From contig NC_079501.1 in the NCBI RefSeq assembly GCF_030052815.1, forward strand, positions 42,093,593 to 42,157,592: a DNA stretch of 64,000 bases, given 5' to 3'. The DNA comes from Hevea brasiliensis. Lineage: Eukaryota; Streptophyta; Magnoliopsida; Malpighiales; Euphorbiaceae. A model generated the notes under the pieces. That model ran no database searches, was not told where the DNA came from, and saw only the letters and a program-made list of their open reading frames with translations. The position numbers and the translations under genes are program-made. This document shows, one piece after another, positions 9,824 to 22,268 of this stretch; the first letter of the stretch is position 1, and the number at the start of each line of letters is the position of its first letter.

Positions 9824-10657
9824 TACAGTGATGTGATAATACATGGGGAAAGGCAGTTATTGCCATCAAACATCATTTCGGCTGCACTAGCCAGAAAAAT
9901 GATCAGAAAGGGGTGTGAAGCCTACTTGGCACATGTGGTAGACACCCAAGTGGGGAGTCCAGCATTGAAGGACATCCCTATAGTACATGACTTTCCAGAT
10001 GTGTTTCCTGATGAATTGCCAGGATTACCTCCGGAAAGAGAAGTGCAGTTTGAAATTAATGTTATGCCTGGTGTGGATCCAATCTCCATAACACCATACA
10101 GAATGGCACCAGTAGAATTGAAGCAGTTGAAGATACAATTGCAAGAATTACTTGAAAAGGGCTTCATCCGCCCTAGTGTGTCACCTTGGGGAGCCCCAGT
10201 GTTGTTTGTTAAGAAGAAGGATGGTACTCTCCGCTTATGTATAGATTATCGGCAGTTGAATAAGGTGACAATAAAGAACAGATATCCATTGCCTCGCATT
10301 GATGATCTGTTTGATCAGTTGAAGGGTGCAGCTGTATTCTCCAAAATTGATTTGCGATCTGGTTATTATCAGTTGAAGGTGCAAGAGCAGAGTATTCTAA
10401 AAACTGCTTTCAGAACTAGGTATGGCCACTATGAGTTTCTAGTAATGCCATTCGGGTTAACAAATGCTCTAGCTACTTTTATGGATCTGATGAACACTAT
10501 CTTCAGACCATATCTCGATCAATTTGTGGTGGTGTTTATTGATGACATTTTGATATACTCAAGGAATGCAGAGGAGCATGACAGACACCTGCGGATTATA
10601 CTGCAGACTTTAAGGGAGAAACAGCTATACGCCAAATTATCAAAATGTGAATTTTAG
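9824..10657 (+). pseudogene. Gypsy-1 reverse transcriptase
   Basis: Same frame as the protease. Conserved blocks in order: [14 protein letters not shown] (linker), [46 protein letters not shown] (first catalytic Asp), MPFGLTNAL and [11 protein letters not shown] (FIDD at about 10537-10548, the catalytic pair). The frame stops at TAG 10655-10657, where a Trp codon is expected, and then resumes unchanged. The RT copies genomic RNA into cDNA inside the particle. Confidence 0.93.
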
Positions 10658-12163
10658 CTGAAAGAAATCTCCTTTTTAGGACATGTTGTGTCAGCTGAAG
10701 GGATCAAGGTAGATTCCAGCAATTTAGAAGCTATCCTTAATTGGAAGCCGCCCAGGAACATCACAGAAATTCGCAGTTTTCTGGGTTTAGCTGGATATTA
10801 CCGTCAGTTTGTGAAGGGGTTTTCTATGTTATCTTCTCCACTAACCAAACTGCTTCAGAAAGATGTAAAATTTCAGTGGACTGATAAATGCCAGCAAAGT
10901 TTTGATGAGTTGAAGAGGTGTTTGACTGAAGCTCCAGTCCTCACTTTACCTACACCGGGTAAAGAATACACAGTTTATAGTGATGCTTCTCACAATGGGT
11001 TAGGCTATGTACTGATGCAAGATCGGAATGTCATTGCTTATGCATCACGCCAGCTGAAACCGCATGAGAGGAATTACCCAACACATGATCTGGAGCTAGC
11101 AGCTATTGTTTTTGCTCTGAAGATCTGGAGACACTATTTGTATGGAGAGAAATGCTACATTTACACAGATCACAAGAGCTTGAAGTACTTAGGCACCCAG
11201 AAGGAATTAAATTTGAGGCAGAGGAGATGGTTAGAACTCATTAAAGACTATGATTGCTTAATAGACTATCAGCCAGGGAAAGCAAATGTGGTGGCTGACG
11301 CCTTAAGTCACAAGACTATGGCAAGTCTCAGAGTTTCTCCTTTGTCCATGGTATATGAATTGAAAGCGCAGCATGCTAGTCTAGAGATTGATGATGAGGG
11401 ACAGACAGTAGTTACATGGCATGTACAGCCAGTGTTGATTGATCAGATCAGAATGGCTGCTCAGAGTGATGAAAAATATCAGAAGCTCCTGAAAGAAGTC
11501 CAGCAGGGCAAGAAACCTGAATTCTCTGTGAGAAATGATGGTTTATTACTACATCAGGGCAGAATGTGCGCTCCTAATGATGCTGAACTGAGACAGATCA
11601 TTATGAAGGAAGCACATGAGTCTCCATTTGCTATGCACCCTGGTGGAACTAAAATGTACAGAGGGCTGAAAGAGCATTACTGGTGGATGGGTATGAAGAG
11701 AGATATAGCTGAATTTGTTTCGAAATGCCTAACTTATCAGCAAGTAAAGGCAGAACATCAAGTTCCAGCTGGTTTGTTACATCCTTTGTCAGTACCAGAG
11801 TGGAAATGGGAACGGATAACTATGGATTTTGTTACAGGACTTCCAAGGACACAGAGTAGTCATGATGCAGTATGGGTTATAGTTGACAGATTGACCAAGT
11901 CTGCTCACTTTTTGCCAGTGCGGATGGACTATAGCCTGGAAAGATTGGCCAGATTGTACATATATGAGATTGTAAAATTGCATGGAGTGCCAGTATCAAT
12001 TATGTCTGACAGAGATCCTAGGTTCACTTCTAGATTCTGGGGTAGTCTTCAGAGAGCCCTAGGAACTAGATTGAACTTCATCACAGCATTCCACCCACGC
12101 ATGCATGGCCATCGAGAGGGTTATTCAGATATTGGAGGATATGCTACGGGCTTGTGTGATTGA
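10658..12163 (+). pseudogene. Gypsy-1 RT thumb, RNase H and integrase core
   Basis: In frame with the RT after one stop. FLGHVVS and [12 protein letters not shown] close the RT. RNase H shows [30 protein letters not shown] and [10 protein letters not shown]. The integrase zinc domain has HxxxH (HESPFAMH) and CLTYQQVK; the second Cys is Tyr. The core has MDFVTGLP and SDRDPRFTS, both Asp intact. A net 2-base loss near 12100 shifts the frame just before the catalytic Glu region, which continues from 12105. Confidence 0.92.
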
Positions 12164-12679
12164 ATTTGAAGGTAGTTGGGATACACACTTTCCTTTGATT
12201 GAGTTTGCTTATAACAACAGCTACCAATCAAGCATTGGGATGCCTCCATATGAAGCATTGTATGGCAGGAAGTGCAGAACTCCCTTATGTTGGGATGAAG
12301 TAGGTGAAAGGAAGATGATTGGGCCAGAAATTGTTCAGCAGACAGAGGAAAAGATCAGATTGATTAGAGATAGACTCAAGGCTGCATCAGACCATCAGAA
12401 GTCCTATGTTCATTTGAAAAGAAGAGATATTGAATATGCAGTGGGTGATAAGGTATTCCTCAAAGTTTCTCCTTGGAAGAGGATTATGAGATTTGGCAGA
12501 AAGGGGAAACTGAGTCCTCGTTTCATCGGACCATATGAGATTCTGGAAAGAGTGGGTCCTTTGGCATATCGGTTGGCATTACCTCCAGAGTTAGCAAGGA
12601 TACACAGTGTCTTCCATGTGCCCATGTTAAGGAGGTACAGATCTGACCCATCTCATGTACTATCAATTGAGGAGATTGA
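12105..12679 (+). pseudogene. Gypsy-1 integrase C-terminal part, cut by solo LTR
   Basis: Frame continues with [45 protein letters not shown] (end of the core), DKVFLKVSPWK and LSPRFIGPYEILERVGPLAYRL (GPY/F domain), then HSVFHVPMLRRYRSDPSHV. The solo LTR begins at 12680, and the reading frame resumes at 15781 after the duplicated ATTGA. Confidence 0.92.
12675..12679. other. Target site duplication of solo LTR (ATTGA)
   Basis: ATTGA at 12675-12679 before TGTAACACCC and again at 15781-15785 after GGGTGTCACA. It proves that the intervening 3,101 bp is a clean insertion product. Confidence 0.92.
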
Positions 12680-12715
12680 TGTAACACCCTCCCGGTAGCA
12701 ACTCCGTACATTCTA

Positions 12716-12746
12716 CTGTTCCGGTGACCGGTGTCGGTCCGGACAG
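12716..12746 (+). other. GC-rich hairpin near the solo LTR start
   Basis: CTGT-T-CCGG pairs with CCGG-ACAG around a 14-nt loop: 8 bp with one bulged T. The same block, less well paired, occurs 40-75 bp from the start of the Gypsy-1 LTRs. Confidence 0.6.
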
Positions 12747-12850
12747 CTAGAACGTCAGAAAAAAAATATTTAAACTAAAGTCAGGAACCATAATTAACTC
12801 AAATATTAATAAGAAAAATTTAGTAAAAATTTTAGAAATAAAATACAACT

Positions 12851-12900
12851 AAGTTAAATGAGCCGGTGCCCAAGCGATGGGTAACCCAGAGGGAAGTTGC
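12851..12900 (+). promoter_or_regulatory. 5S-rRNA-like block, solo LTR
   Basis: AAGTTAAATGAGCC followed by AAGCGATGGGTAACC and GGGAAGTTGC. It is the weakest of the copies (GTAACC instead of GTGACC) but in the same order and at the same distance (about 170 bp) from the LTR start. Confidence 0.55.
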
Positions 12901-15145
12901 GGTTTTCGCAACTAGGAGCCCTAGACCCAGGTAAAAATTCATAAAATAATTTTTGGGACTCCAGAGAAGGGTCATTGAGGTTCCTATGGCATTAGAATGC
13001 CAAGAAAATATTTAGAAATTTTTTTCAATCGGTACAGACAATTTTGACCTGTTAAGCCAAACGGAGGGCATTTTGGTCATTTCGCCTTCAGAGACGATTT
13101 TTGGCCGACTTGTCCAGTTGAGTAAATAATTATTATGACATAAAATATGAATTAAGGGTGATGAAAAATTAATGTAAAGCTAGTAGAAAAGAAAAGAAAA
13201 GAAAAATCAATAAAAAGCAAATTATGACATCATTATGATGTCAATTAAAAATTCCCACCAATCAAAATTAAACAACCATTTAATTAGCTAATAAAAAGAG
13301 ATAAATAAGACCAAAGAAATTAAAAAGCAACAGCCATCTTCCTCCTCCCTAAATCAGCCGAAACCATGCCCTAGACCAAACCCCCATTAACACATTCAAC
13401 AAGCTCAATTTCTTTCCTCATTTCACCATAAATCCTCCTACTCCTTTCACTAAAATTCATTCTTACACCTTGGATAACCCTTTGGCAGCCAAGAAGAAGA
13501 AAGAAAGTAAAGTTTAAGCTTGAAAAAATCTGCTCTACAAGAGGTTAGTGCACATATATACCTAAAACTCTTTATTTCCATGTTAGAGACTTAAAAAGGA
13601 GTAAGAATTTGTAAGTCAAATGAACACAATTTATGCGTATGTATACCATGGATTTCCGCAGCCCTAAGGAAGGGATAGGGTTGATTGTTTTGATGGACTT
13701 AAAGTGGACTAGAGATCATGTTTAAAGCATATATATATGGGGATAGTGAATTAGTTAGTTAATTAAGTCATCATGTGTAAATTCATAATGGGGATTAGGG
13801 TTTTGGGAGTGAAAATTTGATTTTGCTTATGAGATGGTGAGTGAACATTCTCATGGTCAATTAGTGACCATTTGAGGTAAGTTGACCATAATTTGAAGTG
13901 AACTAGAGTGTTATAAACTAAATTGGTAGGCTGCCTAGTGACAGCAGCAAGGAGGCTGTGAGTCCAGCCTGTTTGGACTGCCATATCTTTGGCTGTGTAG
14001 ATTCAATTGGTGTTTGGCCAATTGGACATGAAACTAGACTTATAATGGCACAATTTTACTGAAGAAACCATGTCCAAAAGACCAAAGCAAGTGGACCAAA
14101 AATTGGCCCCAATCCGGATACCCTGCAAGCAGATTCTGCAGAATGATCAAATGAATAGTAACTGTTCATTTGGCCATAACTCACTGTAAAATGGTCCATT
14201 TGACCTGAAATTTTTACAACAACAAGATAAGATATAGAAAAACAACTTTCATGAAGAAACCTACCCCAAATTATGACCAGAACCTATCCAACAAGGCACT
14301 CACAGTCACTGTTCATTGTACTGTAGATTTGGTAAATTCTGCAGTTTTCCAATCCGGCCAGCTGTGGTTTTTGGACCATATCTGGAGCTAAAAAACTCCA
14401 AATAGAGTGATTCAAAAAAAGAAATTCAACTAGACAAAATAAGGAACAACTTCATGTTTACCATTTCCTCAAATTTCCACTGTAACAGTCCCTAATGGAA
14501 CAGAAAATTTATGGTACAAAAACTGAAAATTCTGCCCCTTAGTGCTAAGTTTGGAAATGGATTTGGTGATTAATTCCAACAAGTTTTAAATGCAAAATGT
14601 GGTACATTGGGAGTGTTAAAACCAATACACCTATTTTCTATCCAAAAGTCAACATTTTTGTTGACTAATGAAGTGAATAGTGACACCAAAACTTGAAATT
14701 CACAAATTGAAGAATTTTAAACTATCAAATGCCCTAGTATACCTAACAAGATTGGTTTGGATAGTTTGGCATGCCAATAGGGTTCGATTAGCGATCGCAC
14801 ATGACATTATGCCATTCTGTGATTTTATGGCTTTTAGCCATTTTGATATTGTGTTGAGACTTGGCCTCGTGCCTAATATTATTTACAACTTGTTAGCTGT
14901 TCTGTTGCACACCGGGAGATACATATGTGACCGATGGTGTGACGGCCCGAGGTACTTGATACCCAGTGCCAGTTTACCCGTTTATCCAGTCCAGTCGTCC
15001 AGTATAGGTTACTTGGGCAACCAAATGAATGAAAATGGACAAAGTTAAAGAAATAAATGAATATAACAAATACAAAACAAATAAGACATATACATTCAAT
15101 ACATATTTATTTTCTGCTATTTTCTTTTATTGTATTATTGCACCA

Positions 15146-15163
15146 CTAAGCATCATTGCTTAG
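15146..15163 (+). other. Conserved hairpin, CTAAGC form, solo LTR
   Basis: CTAAGC-ATCATT-GCTTAG, a 6-bp stem after TGCACCA. It is followed at 15164-15183 by a second stem, CGCGT...ACGCG. Compared with the CTGAGT/ACTCAG form, two base pairs differ on both arms. Confidence 0.75.
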
Positions 15164-15780
15164 CGCGTTGCTTTTGCCACGCGTAGGTTCTGGAGATACT
15201 GATTGTGAGCCCAGTAGATCGCAGACTGGGTGAGTCCATCCTGCAGCTCTGCATAGTGTCCGTGTCACCTCACCCTCCACAGTGCATTGGTAGGACACTA
15301 GGTTTCATTTTGGTATTTTGTAACTAACTTTTTTATTTTCTCATATGTATTTGGATTTATGTAATGTATTTTGATGTTCATGTAAATAATGAAAATTGTG
15401 TTGGTGAATGGAAAATGTGAATATTTATTTGTGAATTGTACTTGATTATCACATTAGATGAATGATTGAGAAATGAAATTGAAAAATGTTGAGATTTTGA
15501 TATTGGAGTCTGAGAGTGATGAGATATGAATATTGGAAGTGTTTTTCACAGGTTCCGAAGAACTGTTTTCTCCATTTTTAGCCGGTACTCTGCCGGATTT
15601 TCTATATAATTTTCGGAACCTCAAATAAATAATAATTTCGATAAATGGCTTAAATAAATTATATTTCATAAACTATATTCAAAACTATGACAAAAATTGA
15701 TTAAGGTAAAATAGAGTGTGCCGATACACCGTGTGACATTGCTTACTCGGATATTCTGTACACGGGTAAGGGGTGTCACA

Positions 15781-15969
15781 ATTGAGGTAAATCCAGACCT
15801 CTCATATGGGGAAGAACCCATAAAAATTCTAGCATATGAGGTGAAGCAGCTGAGAAACAAACAGATACACCTGGTTAAAGTGCTGTGGAACCATCATTCA
15901 GGCCAGGAAGCTACTTGGGAACGTGAAGAGGATATGAGGAGACAACACCCACAGCTCTTCAGAGACTAA
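15781..15969 (+). pseudogene. Gypsy-1 chromodomain-like tail
   Basis: The frame resumes after the solo LTR: YGEEPIKILAYEVKQLRNKQ, then VKVLWNHHSGQEATWEREED and HPQLF, ending at TAA 15967-15969. The pattern VKVLW...EEATWE.E..M matches the C-terminal chromodomain-like end of plant chromovirus integrases, which directs integration to heterochromatin. The PPT starts about 33 bp downstream. Confidence 0.88.
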
Positions 15970-16002
15970 TGCCAGGTAAAATTTCGAGACAAAATTTATT
16001 TT

Positions 16003-16020
16003 AAGGGGGGGGGGGAGAAT
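16003..16020 (+). other. Gypsy-1 polypurine tract
   Basis: AAGGGGGGGGGGGAGAAT directly abuts the 3' LTR start. It primes plus-strand DNA synthesis. The run of eleven G is unusually long. Confidence 0.92.
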
Positions 16021-16180
16021 TGTAACACCCCTAAGTTCGGTAGTGCGTTCTACTGTTCCGGTGACCAGTGTTGTCCAGACAGCTAGGATGCCTAGAACTA
16101 TACTTCGTTATGAGTGAGGAGACATAAAATAATGAAATACAAGAAAAACAAAGGAAAAATAATAGCAAAGAAATGTAACC

Positions 16181-16238
16181 AAGTTAAGCGAGCCGAGAAC
16201 CCTAGCGATGGGTGACCGCACCGGAAAGTCACGGCGTG
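16181..16238 (+). promoter_or_regulatory. 5S-rRNA-like block, Gypsy-1 3' LTR
   Basis: AAGTTAAGCGAGCCGAGAA, then CCTAGCGATGGGTGACC and CCGGAAAGTCACGG. CTAG(c)GATGGGTGACC matches the 5S C-box region apart from one inserted C. Confidence 0.7.
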
Positions 16239-18302
16239 GACCGTTGACTGGCCCTGGACTGCAGGGAACCCTGGAAAATATTTTTAGGACTTAAATAGAC
16301 CCTTATGGAAGTATAAATATCAAAGAAAAATTAAATAATTAGTACAAAGAAAAGTGAGAAATCGAAAAACAGACAAAACCCGGTGTTACCAAAAAATCGG
16401 GAATGCAACCCGAACAGGGGCATTGTGGTCATTTGACATCCCGAATTGTCTTTTGACCTAAATTTCCATTAAAAATAAGTAATATTACACTTAGAAAATG
16501 AAATGAAAAATTAATTTGGCGGTACCTAAAGTAAATAACAACAATTAAGGGTTTAATGTGGAATAAGTGGGAGTTAAACTTATTATATGATTTATTTGAG
16601 TGAGTGGGCCACTAAAGGATTAATTAAAAGCTAAATGGGGCAGGTGTACACCCATTAACCCATCTGCATTTCATCTTCCTCACTTAGATTCAACCATGCC
16701 GAATTGAGAAGGAAGAAAATCCTCCATTGCCGTTTCACTTAGAGCTTGATCCTTTCCTCCATTTCACCTCTAATCACTTAGATTGCTTCATAAAAAATTG
16801 TCCCTACATCACAAGGAAGAGCTTGATACCAAAATCAATAAGTTTGGTGAAGGTTTAACAAGCCCCAACCATAGGTAAGTTTGTATTTTTGAACTTTGCT
16901 TTGTTAAAGTTTGTATACTTGTTATGGGTGTTTGAATTGTGAAGAAAATTTTCAAGTTTGAGGAGTTCTTGATATATCAATTTTGGGCAGCCATGGAGTT
17001 GTATATTTGATGATTTATTTTAGATATGTTTGATGGGAATTCATGTTGAATAGGGTGAATTGATGTCCTAGTAGTTAATTCCACATGTAAATGGTGATTA
17101 TGCACTTGGAATGGAAATTGATGAATTATGGACACTTTGGCATGGTGAAGCTTTTTGGCAGCCTTGAGGCTTCTTTGATAAATGTATGTGTTCATGAAGA
17201 TATGGGCAGAATTGTGACATTGAGGATTGATGAGTGTGTATGTAAATTGGTTGTGTAAAGTATGTGTAAGAATTAGAAATGTCCATGTGTATGTATTGTT
17301 TTATTTGGACTTTATGAATTGGAGTTTTATTTGGTGTATTGAGGATGATTGTAATCTGCCCAAAATGACTTTAAGGTAAGGTGGTATATGGTTTTGGTAA
17401 TGTACCAAAACAGAATTGGTAAGGGAAGTGGACATATAGTAAGGTAAATGTGTCATTGATGTATGTTTAAGCAAGGTAATTAAGGGCAGTATGCATTTTA
17501 GCCTATAACTTTAAATGTGTAACTTCAATTGGTATGAGACCAATTGGAGGTGAAACTAGGCACAAAATGTGCCAGCTTTCATTGAGAAAGCATACCAAAA
17601 TTCTGCTTGCAAGGTAGCATGAAAAATGACCAATTCGGATTAAGTGCAAATGAGGCCTGAAAATTGACCAATTGGGCAGCAGTTAGTGTTTAGGCCATAA
17701 CTCACGCAAAAGAGGTCCAATTGACCTGAAATTTTAACCATGAATAGCTAAGACCCATACCTACAAGTCTTATGAAGACACCAAAGCCCATAAATGACCA
17801 TAAGAAAGTCAAACAGCTTGCACAAATTCGGGTCCAAAAACTGGCCGAACCAAAGTTGACCAAATTTGACCTAAAATGACCTAATTTGATGCCATTTGAC
17901 CAGCAATAGTAAAATGACAATAACTTGGTCTACATAACTCGGATTGACCTAAAATTTTGCCCCGCGTTCTGTAAGACATAGATCTACAAGTTTGTAGTTT
18001 TGACCGAAACCCGAAAACCTAGGAACTAGGTCCTCCGGCTAGGTCAAACTAGTATACCGGAATACAGCAATTTGCAATAAAATGCACTAAACAAGGAAAT
18101 GAAATTGGTAACGAGTACCAACCCTAAAACCCTATCGAATGTGACATATTAGTGACACTAAAACCTAATTTACCTAGAACGCATCGAGGGTCGGTATATT
18201 AGGTGATTAAGCAAATAATAGCTTTCAGTGAACTATTTATCAAACATTATCGATAGAGACAGTTTAATTTAGTACTGAAACACTTCAAATTGTGTTTCTC
18301 AG

Positions 18303-18365
18303 TTACCAAAGACTCAGGAAAAGGGAAGGAAACACTGAGTCCAGACCAGGAGACAGTTATCAGAG
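18303..18365 (+). other. Predicted 63-nt LTR exon, Gypsy-1 3' LTR
   Basis: Same segment as 6659-6721, with TTTCTCAG before and GAG/GTTTGTG after. Both splice-like borders are conserved between the two LTRs. Confidence 0.4.
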
Positions 18366-19685
18366 GTTTGTGCACAACAACTAATTCTTTTGAATTTTTC
18401 AATTGAAATGAATTATGACTATTTGTACATTATTGTTTTAAATTGTGGAAATGTGTTTGAATGGATAATTATCACTTGAAAAGCATTGTAAATGGTTTGA
18501 AATTGTGAGAAATTATTTGAATGATATTGATGGATACTTATTGATTGAAAAGCATTGGAAATGGTTTGAAACCACAGCTATCATGTATATTGATTGTATT
18601 CCTCGCTAGCTTGTCTAGTGGGACGAATTGAATTCCCTCTCTGGTTGAAGTGTTGAGGTGTGTGCCTGTTGAGGACGAATTGGATGAGTACTCATATTTT
18701 TGCTAGCTAGCTATGTTATTCCTCATTAGTCATCGATTTTTGGGACGAATTGAATACCTCATTAGCCATCGGCTTTTGGGACGAATTGAACTTTGGAACA
18801 TGATTAAGTTGTGTGTGATTTATTGATTTGTACTATGAGATTGTGAAATGAAGTTAAATCATTATTGACATTTACTATCTTTTAAAGTTAAATATGTTTT
18901 GATCTCTGAGATTTATTATGATATTGTGTTAAATTCCTTCTGACACTCATTGTCTTGAATTTAACTATGATTTTACATATCCATCATTTAAATGATTTAT
19001 GAATTGTGATTTAAAGTTTTATTTGGTTAATGTTGTGCACCACTAAGACATTGTCTCAGCGATAGCTTTTTATTGCTGTCGCAGGTAGACAGACAGACAG
19101 GGCAGCTGACTAGGCTGCTAGTACCTCCAGCGAGAGATTACCGGGTATAATGAGTATACCAACATTTTGTATTTGTACTGTAATGTATGACCACTGTATG
19201 TACATATTGTTTTTGGTTTTGAGCAGTTGTAAATTCAAATTGTACATTGAAGTTGTAAAATAATTATGAGTTATTTTGGTTGGTAAAAATTGTATTATAT
19301 TTCTTGTATCGCAATCTTTGAACAATCACTGTGGATTTGAGTTGTGAAACATGTTGTGTTGAGAAAAATGTTGGAGTTGAGATTTGGAAAAAATTATTGA
19401 AGTGCTTTTTATAGGTTTTCTGAAGAACTGTTTTATCCAAAATACAGATGGCACTCAGCCAAAATTTTTACAGAAATTCCAAATAATTCAAATGTGTTAG
19501 TTCTATCACTTCAGTTCAAAAAGGTTTTTAACACCTGTAAATAGTGCTCACCACTGTAAAAGAAGTAAGAAAAGTTTTTAAAATCCCTTGTAGTGTATTT
19601 AATGGGTTATCAGTTGACGGAGTTGGTAATTCATTAGGTATACTACGGGATCATGTTATGCCTTACAGAGAGGTAGGGTGTGACA

Positions 19686-20150
19686 CACATTCAAACATTT
19701 TTTAAAAAATCAGATTTGAATCACATTCAAACATTTTTTAAAAAATCAGATCCGAATTTTATTCAATCAAATTTAAAAAATCAGATTTAAATATGATTCA
19801 AATAACTTTAAAAATTCAGATTTGAATCACATTCAAACAACTTTTAAAATTCAGATTTGAATCACATTCAAACAATTTTTAAAATTCTGATTTGAATCAT
19901 AATTTAATTGTGTGATTAAAACTACTAATTAAACACTTTAATTAGTCAAAGAATAGGCCTTAGATCATACAACAATTGCAGAATTAAAAGCCAAACCTTG
20001 AACCACCCATGGTAGCCAAACCATGCGCACCATTGATGGTCTTTTTTCAAGTATGCCGCCACCTTGCTTTGCAACCAGCAATAATCTTTTGATCTCATGA
20101 TCAAACACACAATTAAATTATATAATCAACAATCTAAATGGCAAATATAG
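19686..20150 (-). other. Copia-1 leader, PBS-proximal part
   Basis: It begins with the right-hand target duplication CACAT (19686-19690). 19686-19898 is the continuation of the CACATTCAAACAA/ATTCAGATTTGAAT minisatellite; the rest up to the PBS is unique AT-rich leader. No coding potential. Confidence 0.8.
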
Positions 20151-20164
20151 TGGCTCTGATACCA
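20151..20164 (-). other. Copia-1 primer binding site
   Basis: On the minus strand TGGTATCAGAGCCA, complementary to initiator tRNA-Met, two bases after the 5' LTR end. It fixes the direction of Copia-1 and shows that the LTR at 20167-22268 is its 5' LTR. Confidence 0.93.
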
Positions 20165-20166
20165 AT

Positions 20167-22268
20167 TGAAGGAACGGAAGCGTGAAAAACACAAGTTTAT
20201 ACCATTGAATTCAAAAATTTTTCACCTAGGGTCACATGCATCATGCAAGATTTATTTTTATCTATTTGATTTCAATGATAAACAACATATTAAAACTCTT
20301 TTAATATGTTTTTGGATCTGTATTTGCCATTTAAGATTTTAAAATTAATTAGATTAATTTTAGAACCCTAGATTAAATCAAGAACGATTACACTAACCTC
20401 TTGATGCACTACAGCGTGTCTGCGCCTTTGAGATTCGTCTTCAGGACACCAGATGTTGTCCCTCTAGCTTTTCCACACCAAGAATACCTATGGCAGCCCT
20501 TGAACAGCTTCTAAAGCTTTTTCTATTAATTAGAAATTCAAGTTCTGCCTTTTAAGAGATTAGAGATGTAAACAGGACACTAGAAACAATTTCTAGTGTT
20601 CTTAATTCAAGAGATTGATGGCCAATCTCTTTGAATTGATGAGAGATGAAGAAGAATAGATGAAAAGCCTCAAAGTGGAGTGACAAAGGAGAGGAGTGGC
20701 TGCTGGTTGCTTTTGTTTTCATAACAACACTTAAATAGCTAGGTTAACACATTAAACCCTTGCCACATGTCACCCTTTGATTAGCTCTAGGTTTAAGTGA
20801 CCCAATCACATTGTGCCAAGTGTCAAACCTATATCTAATCTTGATTTTAATTATCTTATATGATTAAAAAAAACATTTGGCAAGCTTATGTGTAATCCCA
20901 TATGTCACCATCTCGTGATGCCACGTGTCACACTGTGAAATGACTAAAATTCCCTTGTGTCTTAATTTTGAGTTCTTAACCCAAAATAATTATTTTTCTT
21001 CTTCTAATTAATTTATATCAAATATAAATTAATTAATTAATCTCTATTAATTAATTTCTCATTAATTAAATTCATATTTAATCACTTTAAATATAAATTT
21101 AATTTATACTACACATCCAATAATCTAGATTTAGTTTCAAGTCATGCTAGGGACTTTGCAATTTAATTGCAAACCAAACCTATTTAATTAATCAATTAAA
21201 CTCTTTAATTAATTAATTAAATTATATTTAAATAGGTGATAACTTGTGTATGTGTGTGAATTACTAGGCTCATCACTAATTAGCAATGAGACATGATATC
21301 AACTCTTAATATCATCAGAACTCTTTTTTACCATAAACGATTTCTCTAAATCATTTTATGAACCTCATAGACCATGGTTAACACCTAGCATAGCATGCCA
21401 TGGCCACCCAATTAGTAATAAGGTTTACCTTAAATGAACCTATAATCATATGTTACCATGCACTAGAATCTCTCTCACATAAAATCCCAACTCAAGCCGA
21501 GTCATGGTTTATGTCAAACTCCATTTGCTATGAATATTATGTTCTCTTTTAATTCCAGTTCTTGATTAAAAGATTTTCTCATCGAAACTCTTTCGAATAA
21601 ATCTATCTGTCTGCCAGAACTTGAAATATCAAGAACAATTAAATGAACATAGGATTTTATCTCTATTTACTTAGAGGAACAGATTCCATCTTGATCAACA
21701 CCTACCTCCATATATAACTAGTAGGAGCCAACAGATGCCCATATACCCTTACACAGTACAAGTATGAAAGCAGTATCAAACTCAAACTACCTATATACAA
21801 GATAACTCTGCTATCTCAGGTCTAAAGATTATATGCACTGATATGATTTATGACAAAACTTTGACAAGAGTAAACTCCATGTGCTTGTCATAAGTGTTAC
21901 TGGGTCGGCCTACTTATCATTTATAAGTGCCTATCATGTTTGTTATATGGCATGAGACTCACCATTCCATCTTATTTATATCTCATATAAATAACTTGGT
22001 AACAAACATGAATACAATCTTTCTGGATAAGTCATGTCTTTATTATGAAGTATCCTCGATTGTGAACCTATTTATGATACTTTGTGCCAGAAATATTGTC
22101 ACTCATATTCTTAACAACTTAAGAATAATATTTCTAACAAAATATCAATGGACCTTTTCTATTACACATAAATATATTATGTAAACGGAAAAGTGAAAAT
22201 GCCTTTTATTAATAAAAATATGTACAAGATACATACTAAATGATATGCTCTAGGGCATACTACTAACA
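20167..22268 (-). repeat. Copia-1 5' LTR
   Basis: 2,102 bp. On the minus strand it starts TGTTAGTAGTATGCCC and ends CTTCCGTTCCTTCA. The 3' LTR is beyond the left edge. It shows none of the modules of the Gypsy LTRs. The frame at 21927-22184 (plus) is chance. Confidence 0.9.

Larger units (their letters stand above)
12680..15780 (+). repeat. Solo LTR of another Gypsy family nested in Gypsy-1 integrase
   Basis: 3,101 bp with TGTAACACCC / GGGTGTCACA ends and 5-bp target duplication. No PBS, PPT or coding region is present, so LTR-LTR recombination has probably removed the internal part. It carries a 5S-like block (12851-12900), a strong hairpin near its start (12716-12746), a donor-like AG/GTTAGT (13542-13547), a CAAATGAA hairpin (14147-14173) and the CTAAG form of the conserved hairpin (15146-15163). 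The open frame at 14680-15048 has no recognisable domain. Confidence 0.93.
4369..19685 (+). mobile_element. Gypsy-1, complete Ty3/Gypsy element with a nested solo LTR
   Basis: Both LTRs (4369-8038 and 16021-19685), PBS, PPT and the 5-bp target duplication are present. The total is 15,317 bp, of which 3,101 bp is the nested solo LTR plus 5 bp of its target duplication. The gag-pol order gag-zinc knuckle-protease-RT-RNase H-integrase-chromodomain-like tail identifies Ty3/Gypsy, probably a chromovirus. The two LTRs are very similar by eye with scattered substitutions and small indels, so insertion was fairly recent compared with its surroundings. Gag-pol carries two frameshifts, two nonsense codons and the solo LTR, so it is not autonomous now. 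Confidence 0.95.
16021..19685 (+). repeat. Gypsy-1 3' LTR
   Basis: 3,665 bp, collinear with the 5' LTR. Differences include a short extra segment near 17760-17782 and scattered substitutions. It carries its own 5S-like block, small exon and both stems of the tandem hairpin (19043-19082). Confidence 0.95.
1..22268 (-). mobile_element. Copia-1, Ty1/Copia LTR retrotransposon, 3' end outside window
   Basis: On the minus strand the order is 5' LTR (20167-22268), PBS (20151-20164), leader, gag, protease, integrase, reverse transcriptase. Integrase before RT is the Copia order. The 3' part of RT, RNase H and the 3' LTR lie left of position 1. The leader is split by Gypsy-1 (4369-19685). The element sits inside the 3' LTR of Gypsy-2: the base after its LTR, 22269, resumes a sequence that is uninterrupted at 30841 in the other Gypsy-2 LTR. 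The expected right-hand target duplication is TTTTA (22269-22273); its partner is off-window. All reading frames carry stops or frameshifts. Confidence 0.93.

Noticed and set aside
14680..15048. 122-residue open frame in the solo LTR
   Set aside because: No recognisable domain, not kept in related LTRs, and it overlaps the conserved LTR non-coding modules.
21927..22184. 85-residue frame in the Copia-1 LTR
   Set aside because: Antisense, low complexity and inside an LTR; no similarity recognised.
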